A stretch of DNA of 64,000 nt from Pteria penguin. Taxonomy: Eukaryota > Mollusca > Bivalvia > Pterioida > Pteriidae. The stretch lies in NCBI GenBank assembly GCA_035048485.1, contig CM068590.1, forward strand, positions 18,216,774 to 18,280,773, read 5' to 3'. The translations under genes and the position numbers were made by a program. Below, in pieces: positions 55,471 to 64,000 of this stretch; position 1 is the stretch's first letter, and every line of letters begins with the position of its first letter. The notes beneath the pieces are model-generated. The model saw only the letters and a list, made by a program, of their open reading frames with translations, had not been told where the DNA came from and did no database searches.

Positions 55471-57083
55471 ATTATGCAATAATTGTTGGTATACAAAGTG
55501 TGGAACTGACTTATTTTCACTCTATGATGGCTATCTTATTTTGCTTAGATCTAATTCATAATCTCTTTCGCTTGATCTTTTGACGGGTTTCTGGTTTAAA
55601 AAGTTCAATGATATATTGAGGGCAAAATTCTTTATGTCAATCAATCTGTTACGTACTGTTGTGGGATATAATTTACGTACACGTTTATGCTACAATGAAA
55701 CTGGACCTCCGTTTTCATATCTTATCGAAAAGGCAAGACACGGACGTGTCACAAGCAAGAATCGAAACCTGGACCTCTAGATCACAAGCCTAATATTATT
55801 AAATTCTTTCAAAACTTATCAGAGGTTCTGCATATCCCACTCATCGAATGCTACCGTACAAAACACGTGACCACTCTAAGTAGATTGCAGTAATGAATAC
55901 ACATCCTCCATCAAATAATATAGGGTAATTAATCAGTGTTTTCCAGAGGCTTCACCTCAGGCCAATACGACAGACCTAGGCCAATAATATGGAAAAGACT
56001 TATTAATGAGCATATTATTAATTAACTTTAATTATTAATCAACACAAATTAAATTGAACACATCGAGCATATCATCGCCGTTCCTGGCAAATGCATCAGA
56101 CATTCTTTCGGTCGACATTCTTTCATCTGTCGTCTGGCAGTGTTGTAGATCTTTACAAGTCAACTCGTGTTAAATCCTTTTCATTCATCGGATATATAAT
56201 GTACGGTTGTTTCGTAATAATAAAAAAATCTTTAATATGTATCAAATTGCATTATAATTCAATTTTAAATATAAATTCTGAACAAGTTGACCACCACTTT
56301 GGTTTTTTCGCTTGAAACTCAATTTTGAAGGAAACGGCACGTGCGTTCATATTGGCCGTGTTTTTTCAATATTGGCCGTGTTTTTCAATATTGGCCGTAT
56401 TTTGAAACTCGTATCGTTTGGGCAGAAAATCTCGTATTGAGGCAATAACTATATAGTTAATTAATAATAATAAATAGAATCGACATTCGGCAACGGTATT
56501 TGGATACCTGTACACCAATTTCTGTTTATAAAAAAAGATAAGGACACAGCAATAAACAATATATATTTAAATTAATATTCACAATAATTTTTGTTTTTCA
56601 TTTTGGACGGCTTGCCCTTGCATATTGATATGGTTTACCCTTCGGTACTTCTTCGTTTCTTACATTTAATATTTAGATAAAGGTAGACGCGCGGATCAAA
56701 CAATCGAATGCAATGTCCCACAAATACACGAAACATGTTTATTTTTATTTCAACCCTGTTTTCCTATAAGTTAAATAATAGTAACTTATTTCAGCTGTTT
56801 TTAGTACTACATTACATTGATGGCATCCATGAATAATGTACCTTGCTATGTAGTATGATTTTAGAGTAAAAACTCACCTTAAATGTGGCTTTAAGGTTGA
56901 TCTTCTTGAGATTTGTTAGAAACATTCATTTTGAATATCCGCAATACATTGAGAGCATTAAATTTTTCATATCGAAAATTAAACTTTTTTGTGAATTAAT
57001 TTGGAGACGAGGCTATATATCTTTTGTGATTTTGGATTTTGGATTTTTTTTTCAAAATTTTAATGAGGTATCATTTAAAAGAT
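55471..57083. other. Intergenic region, no gene seen
   Basis: It holds a three-copy short repeat of CAATATTGGCCGTGTTTTT at about 56345-56405. Otherwise AT-rich; the open frame at 55580-55780 includes a SINE-like ACACGGACGTGTCACAAGC piece and is not a gene. Confidence 0.4.
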
Positions 57084-57093
57084 CCAATGATCA

Positions 57094-57597
57094 CATCGTG
57101 TGAATCCCACAGGATAGATGGTACCTTACAAACCCCGTGGGACAATATATAACCAAACACCTTTGGAAGGTGTGTCTGAAATCCTGCGATCTCATTGGTC
57201 CACCACTACACCGTGATGGTTAGTCCGAGATTCTCTGCCCCTCACCTTCTTTTGATATCGGCCGTTGCTTTCCCACAAACCGCCGACATGAAAAGTGGGA
57301 GAAGGGCAGAGAATCTCGGACTACGTGATGGTCTAATGAAACGAACACCTAATATCGGCAATACGGGGTTATGTTACCTGTATCGTAATATGGCGGCGTT
57401 CGAAAATATAAATTATATCAAACTTAAGGTGGTTATGGAGAGACGTGATGTCTTCATTTCTTCGTAAGTAGGATTGATTTGATTGGTTGTGGGGGCGGTG
57501 TCTAATGACATGAATAATAATGAGTTCCGAATAGTTTTGTTTGCATTGTCCCACGGGGTTTGTGAAGTACGATCTACCCCGTGGGTTTCACACGATG
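57094..57597. mobile_element. 504-bp MITE with about 52-bp terminal inverted repeats
   Basis: The left end starts CATCGTGTGAATCCCACAGG and the right end is its near reverse complement, finishing CCGTGGGTTTCACACGATG. CAATGATCA and CAATGATAA flank it (7 identical, 9 with one mismatch), which would fit a Mutator-like target duplication. A second palindrome is nested inside: GTCCGAGATTCTCTGCCC (57222) against GGGCAGAGAATCTCGGAC (57304). Confidence 0.78.
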
Positions 57598-58329
57598 CAA
57601 TGATAAGAGTTTTTGAGAAATTAAAAGAACATCAGTCTTTTGAATGGAGACATCGTAATAGCTTTAGGAAGTATGCACTTTAGAATAATATACGTAAAAC
57701 TTTTGAAAAAAAATCCCATCAAACCAATGAAATAAATGGGTATTAATATCTGTTTACAGATATCTACAACATATTTCTTAAGTAATATTGTTCTTGACAC
57801 CCTTGTCAATAGTCTTACTATCTTGTAGGAGGTAACTTTCGGGGATCAGTACTAACAAATATTGACTTAAAAATCAAATTTTATTTCACTTTTGTAAAGA
57901 AAATGACTTAGTACAAAGTTTTAGGAGGAAATGAAAAAATAAACAAATTATTATATGGCGATGTGATATAATACCTTAATGTAGCGTTTTCATAAATACA
58001 TAAACTGTATAAATATTACATTCACAACCAATTAAATTAAGTATAAATATATGTAGAGTGAACTAATTATGAAATCGACATAAAAGTAAGAGCCGTCAAA
58101 ATTATCTTAGGACAGAGATATGTCGGAGGCAGATAGTCGGTAGTTTGAAAATAATCTACAAAAGTTTATCATTCAAAATGCGATGTATATTTTAGAGCTA
58201 AAACATAAGCATTGAAAACTGGGCTTTCGATGTCTTCGGGACGTGAGAGTGCACAAGGGACGATATAGAAGTAAAAATCTTAGATACCGATCCGCCTTCC
58301 ACAACTCGAAGTCCAAACGACATGGCAAT

Positions 58330-58331
58330 AA

Positions 58332-58392
<61 letters not shown>
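58330..58392 (+). repeat. (CA)n(GA)n microsatellite
   Basis: ACACACACACACAC runs directly into a long GAGAGAGA tract. Confidence 0.95.
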
Positions 58393-58393
<1 letters not shown>

Positions 58394-58949
58394 ATATGTA
58401 TACAGTCACAGAAGTGGGAATGCCACCGACATAAGACGGTCAATGGAAGAGACAATTTTAACGCTATTTGTGTGGTTAACTGGTTTCCGGCTCCACCTTC
58501 CCCAAACATATATCATACATTTAGGATATATAACATACTCAGTCTGTGGCATCTCTCTAAGACCTTTACTTTACATGTAGTTCATCAAATAATCTGTTCT
58601 AGTGCCTTGTGGTGATGACACATTCTATACAATGTAAGACCATATTCATGTCATGTCTTGAATATTTTGTGCTATCTTTTATATTGGCGCTTTCATTGCG
58701 GGTATGGTCAGCCAAATAGGAGTATCTTACATTACCCGGATACCTTTTGTTCGAAATCGATAGTGTTTAATGGCATCACTAGCTGGATTAATCACTTTAT
58801 TTTATATCTAAATCAATTGTATACCAGTAATATAGCAATGAATGCTAAGAAACATTTCACCAATTCTTTGATCACATGCCGTTTGTGGTTTCATGTTTCG
58901 AGTGGGAAAATCAAACCTGAGGTCCCTGTCAGGGTGAACATTTCCACAA

Positions 58950-59400
58950 GATCCCTCACTGCTGCGGATGCGTCTGATGTGCTTGGGTAGACATTTCTGT
59001 GCAATGCAACAGACATATGCTGTCGCCATACAAGTGATACAAGATCCCTTACTGCTGCAGATGTGTCTGGTGTTCTTATGTAGACATTTCTGTACGATTC
59101 AACAGACATATGCTTCCATCATATAAGTAATTCGAGATCCTTCACTACTGTGAATGCGTCTGTTGTGCGTAGGTAGACATTTCTGTGCAATGCTACAGAC
59201 ATATGCTGTCACCGTACAAGTGATACAAGATCCGTCACTGCTGTGGATGTGTCTATTGTACATAGGTAGAAAATTCTGTACAATGCTACAGACATATGCT
59301 GTCACCGTACAAGTGCTACTAGATCCCTCGCTCTGCACATGCATCTGTTGTGCGAGCGACAGACATATGCTGTCTAAATACAAATCTTAAGATGACGTAA
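58950..59400 (+). repeat. Tandem satellite of about 93 bp derived from the SINE core
   Basis: GATCC(C/T)(T/G)(C/T)ACTGCTG-type starts recur at 58950, 59043, 59135, 59229 and 59322, spaced 92-94 bp. Each unit is the SINE core followed by TAGACATTTCTGTGCAATGC and ACAGACATATGCTGTC, and each lacks the SINE head. The - strand gives repeated peptide frames that are not genes. Confidence 0.85.
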
Positions 59401-59631
59401 AACAAAATAGAAAAAAAAGATAGGATATGGAAGCATTTACTGGAGGGCATAGAGTTTAAAAGTATCATCTTAACCTATTCAGGGACCTACCATATCAATA
59501 TAAATGACACCGTGTACAAACTGTCTTATCGAATCTACGATATTATTATCTTGAATTCCATAAACCACTCCAAAACCTTGACCTTGAATCGATTGGCACC
59601 GTGATAGACTTATGATATTATATTAAGCAGA

Positions 59632-61655
59632 ATGAAGATCATACTCCAATGTATGTTGATTCTCTCAGGTAAAGTGCATGTTTGTGTTATAAATATATTT
59701 CTGATAGTTATTGATAGGACACTTCCAATGCTCTTGTCTCTTTCTAGCTAAACGGTCAACCACAATTATTCCACTTCTTTGTTAACGGCATCCGCCTGAT
59801 GTGTCCCACAGGAATCACATTTCCTATGCAATGAACCAACAAGATACAAGTCTTTTACCAGTAAAGGTGGAATGATACCTTAACTTTACTGCCTCATCCG
59901 AATGTATACAAAGATGAAATATTTTGTGATCTGTGATTTCGACATTCATGACAGATGCAGCAGGTCAAACAGGAGACATTCATTATTCCCATACACCTAA
60001 AAGAATTAAAATGGAACTTCTTGGGTACTCAGACCCTCCCATGTTAAGTGTATAAAACCTTCATGACCAATCCTTACTATAAGTGAGTGTTTGAAAAATT
60101 AGGTCACACAGTCATTTACTTGTCTGGTAATTGATGTAGATAAATCAAGGTGGTGAATGTTGGAGGGTAAGTACATCTATCGCCACTTTGTATTTGTATT
60201 TTAATACCCCCTCTCTTTTCTCCACGGGTAAGCATTACATATTGATTAAACCAAAGTAACTATATGGGTTCCTCACTTGAGATCCAATTTATCATTTAGG
60301 GCTTTTCCTTTTTCAGCTTTAAGATTGGGCGTATAATGATCATACATTATTGAAAGGTTTTCGGTATTGAAAAGTGTCATTTCAAAAATGCCCTAGCCAG
60401 GTTTATGTGAATAGATTTTTATCTATTCTGCACACGTCAATCATCGTCGATCATCAAATAGAGTTAAGATTTTCCAACAAAGTTTGGTTTTTGACATTCC
60501 AGAGACGTCATATGTTAAAGTTGAGTGGATAAGGTTTATCTGCTCTCCAGATTTCAATGGAAGTCGGAGTATCTTTAGACTCTACATGTTTTGATGTTGT
60601 GTAACTCCGTGTATTTTCATTTCCAGTTGCAGTTTGTGTCAGCAGCAAAACAAATACATCAGAGAGGCGTAAGAGAAGTATGAACAAGTTAATATAAACA
60701 TTCACATATATTCAAATTTTTCAATAGATTTTTTTTCCAGAAAGTTATTAAAAGGACATGTGTATTTATATTTTTAGAGTATGAAACAGACCAATGCAGC
60801 TGACAATTCTGTGTAACTTGTAGTAGATAAAAACATGAATTCTTCTACAGTATTAGACGCTTAAAGAAGTCTTCTTGAGTAGGCTTATCAAATTATTGTG
60901 TATGTGCTTGTTCATATCTCAGTATAGTTTGAAATGTAATTTGCATCCTTATTAAAAACATACAAATACAAATCTGTTGAAAGATAGTTTTACAGACAAA
61001 TACACAACTCGCTAAATCATGGGTATGCAAATATCAAAAACTATTATTTTTTCACCTCTCCCTCCAAAATCAAAGTACATTTTTCGCGCCAAAATCTAAG
61101 TGCACTTTTCGCGCCAAAATCTAAGCACACTCAAATAAGTTCAGTATTATTGAATTTTTGGCAAAACTTTCAAAAACTCATTTTGCTTATTCCTACAAAC
61201 ACTGTTTAATTGATGAGTCGACTATGTGCACAGTACTTCTGTTAGATTTGAATATTAAGCTCGAATGTTTTAGTTCGATTCGGCCCTTATGCTTTTTCGG
61301 AGATCCCTTACTTCATCGATTCACCTTTCCTTAAAAAATTTTGTTCATTAAATTCAAAGGTCAGATTTTCGTTTCTCGTGTTAATACACGAAACTTCAGT
61401 ATTCACAATTTTTTAAACACCTCCTGTCTACAGAAGTAATTCCAAATAGATGTAATTTATCTCAATTGGCCACTGACATGCTGTCAAAAATTTGTTGGTT
61501 GGTTTTTTTAAATGATTGATAAAATTAGAGTTTTGTATTGTTCTTTTCTTTCTGTTGTTGTTATTGTCGTTGTTGTAGTAGTAGTTGTTTTTATTCATTT
61601 ATTTATGTATTTATTTATGTATCTATTTATTCATTCATTCATTTATTTATTTATC

Positions 61656-61721
<66 letters not shown>

Positions 61722-62050
61722 AGTTTCTGGATATGTATTTCATATCTTTAGTCGAGCTTCATTTCACTCAGCTACAGAACAATGCAAACATAAACACATG
61801 AGATTGGTGAAAACTGATTCTGAAGCAAAATATCAAGCTCTTGTTGACTTCATTAAACGGTAAGCCATTTCTTACATAGAGAGGGGGAGAAAGAGAGAGA
61901 GGGGGGGGGGGGGGTGGGTGGGTGGGTGGAGGGGGGAATCATGTGTGTGGGGTGTGCGTGAGAGAAAGAGAGAGAGAGAGATCATGTGTGTGTGTGTGTG
62001 TGTGTGTGACAGAGAGAGATCATGTGTGTGTGTAGGTGATTGTGTGTGTC

Positions 62051-62097
<47 letters not shown>

Positions 62098-62978
62098 TCA
62101 TGTGTGTAAGAGTGTGTGTGAGAGAGACAGAGAGAGTGTGCATGTATGTGAATGTAAGGGTGCGTGTGGATGTGTGAGTCTCAAGAATTACGCTTGATTG
62201 TACATATATTTTCAGATGAAACCCTATGCACAACATAATTATTGCCAACATTGATTTTAATAGATCGATATTACATGCATATTGTTTGCCATATATTTGA
62301 TTCGAAGTTGTCCTTGGCAATTGTTAATTTTATTTTATTCCACTAAATCATTCATGTTCAAAAGAAAACAAAAACAAAACACAAAAAAAAACTTCAAAAC
62401 AAACAGAAAAAATCAAACAGAACAAAAGGAATAAAGAAAAGAAAATAGAATAACTTTTGCATATTTTAGAGATGATCTAAAAACAATAGGTATGTCAAGA
62501 AGCACCTATAGATGTCTTTGTATCTTTTGTGAACAGCAATGATAACGGCCATGAGCAATGGATCGGAATGCAATCGGTTCGTCATCATGGTCACTGTTAT
62601 GAGTATGTCGATGGTTCACCTGCCCAGTATTTAAAATGGCATTTGTCTGAACCAAATGACCAAAGCTCCGACCACTGCATTCGTTTACGTGCGACTGACC
62701 ATACCATGGCTACAACTAACTGCGCTGATCACTATCATTTCATTTGCGAAGAAGGTAAGACATTAGATTTTTGGATTGTGAGACAGAAGGTACATGTATG
62801 GCTCTTTCTTCCTCACTTCATTGTTTCCACTCCAATATATTTCCTCTGTATCTCTCCTTTGCACTGCTATCCCCAACTTTTTTAAAATTTGTTCTATGCT
62901 TTATACTACAGGGAGATATCGAAAACTATATTTCACCAAAACAACTATTTTTTATGTTTTGCAGCACTAAATAAGTAA
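59632..62978 (+). CDS. Secreted single-domain C-type lectin (148 residues)
   Basis: Exons: 59632-59668, 60627-60668, 61724-61859, 62537-62754, 62965-62978; all junctions are GT-AG and frames match. Residues 1-19 (MKIILQCMLILSVAVCVSS) form a signal peptide. The C-type lectin-like domain covers about 28-144, with Cys47/Cys142 and Cys119/Cys134 as the canonical pairs and an extra Cys92. EPN at 110-112 is the mannose-type calcium/sugar motif. The usual WND before the penultimate Cys is replaced by MAT (129-131), so sugar binding through calcium site 2 may be weakened. The last exon adds only ALNK-stop. As a secreted lectin it would bind surface glycans outside the cell; in bivalves such lectins act in immunity or feeding (family knowledge). 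The tiny last exon is the least certain part. Confidence 0.85.
61655..61720 (+). repeat. (ATT)n microsatellite forming the lectin exon 3 acceptor
   Basis: About 22 ATT units end directly in ATTACAG, whose AG (61722-61723) is the 3' splice site of lectin exon 3. Confidence 0.95.
61878..62135 (+). repeat. (GA)n/(GT)n/G-rich microsatellite cluster
   Basis: Alternating GAGAGA, GTGTGT and GGGTGGGTGG tracts start about 20 bases after the lectin exon 3 donor. Confidence 0.95.
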
Positions 62979-63094
62979 ATATGTTAACTAATCGTTTTTG
63001 GAAACTGAATTGGATAAAAATGATTCTGAATCAATATCTTTATACAACTTGGTGTCATTATCTTGATTTATTCATTGTAGAGAAGCAACTGAGT

Positions 63095-63255
63095 ACACAC
63101 ACACATATATATGTATGTATGTGTGTGTGTATGTATGTGTGTATGTATGTATGTGTGTGTACGTATGTGTGTGTACGTATGTGTATGTACATACGTATGT
63201 ATGTATGTATGTATGTATGTACGTATGTATGTATGTATGTACGTATGTATGTATG
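63095..63255 (+). repeat. (GTAT)n / (GT)n microsatellite
   Basis: GTATGTATGTGTGTGT units with ACGTATGT variants. They abut the SINE that follows. Confidence 0.95.
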
Positions 63256-63533
63256 TGTGATTGATTGATTGATTTTTGTTTAACGTCACACCACGAATAT
63301 TTCACGTATATGGTGACGGCATCTGTCTGATGCGGGGCATACAAATTTTGACCTTTGCAACGGACCCACCCGAAGCAGTGAGAGATCTTTAACGTGCCAT
63401 GCATACCACGACACGGGGCCTCGGTTTTTACTGTCTCATCCGAAAGACAGAACACCAGCATGACCAGAGCGGGACTCGAACCCCGGCCTCCAGATCAGGA
63501 GTCCAGCGCGATACCACTAGGCTACGCCAGCTT
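63256..63533 (-). repeat. Full-length tRNA-derived SINE, inverted
   Basis: It starts GTGATTGATTGATTGATTTT, carries the whole core, and ends CGGGACTCGAACCCCGGCC, then ACTAGGCTACGCCAGCTTG. It matches 27781-28018 and 30504-30775. GTATGTATGT on both sides means that any duplication is hidden in the microsatellite. Confidence 0.9.
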
Positions 63534-64000
63534 GTGTATGTATGTATGTATTTGAAAGTTTTATTTCCAGATTTCATTTTCTGGAACTTCAGGATACATT
63601 TATATGGTTTAATATGGCCTCTACTGACATGCTTAAGGTTAATTAACACAAGTTTACAGTTATTTATCAGTAAACAAAAACGCAATAAAAAGAGAATATA
63701 GGTCTTAGTAAACCTTTTCAAGCGGGTGTTTATTAATAAGTAAATTGAACGTAGGTGTATGAGCGATATTTTGAGTTTAAACCACAACTTACTATGAAAA
63801 TGAACGAAAATTGCAACCACTTTCACAGTACAAGAAACCGCTTTAGGCGGTATGGCCGGATTGCGAAGCGCTGACAATTATTGAAAGCAGAATGTCCTTT
63901 GAAAGCTTTGCCCATAGCAGCAACAGACAGTGTAAAGATCAAATTCACTCGTCACTGACATAAGTAACATCTACAATAACTTGATTGGTGGAATATAATA
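63534..64000. other. 3' flank, no gene seen
   Basis: AT-rich sequence without recognisable exons or repeats beyond a short (GTAT) remnant at its start. Confidence 0.4.

Noticed and set aside
55580..55780. 66-codon open frame
   Set aside because: Its end overlaps SINE-like sequence and it has no recognisable domain.
58808..59383. Repeated YVCSIAQKCLPT peptides on the - strand as a repetitive secreted protein
   Set aside because: They arise from the 93-bp satellite derived from the SINE; there is no signal peptide or splice context.

Overview
The window looks like nuclear DNA from a bivalve mollusc (inference). It is AT-rich, its genes are split by GT-AG introns, and it is dense in transposon relics. 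It carries many copies of a tRNA-derived SINE of the type common in bivalves. Its gene content (HSPA12-type Hsp70, thrombospondin type-1 repeat proteins, a small secreted C-type lectin) is also typical of lineage-expanded bivalve families. Species cannot be named from sequence alone.

Layout. 1-7.1 kb holds the 3' part of an HSPA12-like Hsp70 gene on the + strand (exons 1385-1603, 2461-2614, 5989-7070). Its last intron contains a complete pogo/Tigger-type DNA transposon on the - strand (2651-4813) with identical 26-bp terminal inverted repeats and an open, one-intron transposase. A BEL/Pao integrase fragment lies at 8.4-8.9 kb.

10.8-55.4 kb is a direct tandem array of three paralogous genes, called A (10930-17866), B (21450-35231) and C (43713-54154). 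Each has a conserved upstream block, a short signal-peptide exon, three cysteine-rich exons built from a repeated six-cysteine unit, a large exon of thrombospondin type-1 repeats (TSRs), and a tiny last coding exon encoding a conserved tail that ends TIPxG(K/R). Every intron is phase 1. B reads through completely (about 669 residues, 8 TSRs). A has a frameshifting deletion in its first TSR. C has a 1-nt deletion in its signal-peptide exon and has lost the AG of the TSR-exon acceptor.

59.6-63.0 kb holds a complete five-exon gene for a 148-residue secreted C-type lectin.

Between and inside these genes lie SINEs with target-site duplications, reverse-transcriptase remnants whose 3' end is scattered as truncated copies, a mariner relic split by a 2.3-kb foldback-like element with an 8-bp duplication, several snapback MITEs, a perfect 95-bp-arm palindrome, a 93-bp satellite derived from the SINE, and long microsatellites.

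The three gene types fit a stress and recognition neighbourhood (cytosolic Hsp70-like sensor; secreted adhesive TSR proteins; secreted lectin), but no shared pathway is shown by the sequence. The best candidate for something undescribed is the TSR array: a modular, all-phase-1 family with a cysteine-rich head and fixed tail, caught during birth and decay.
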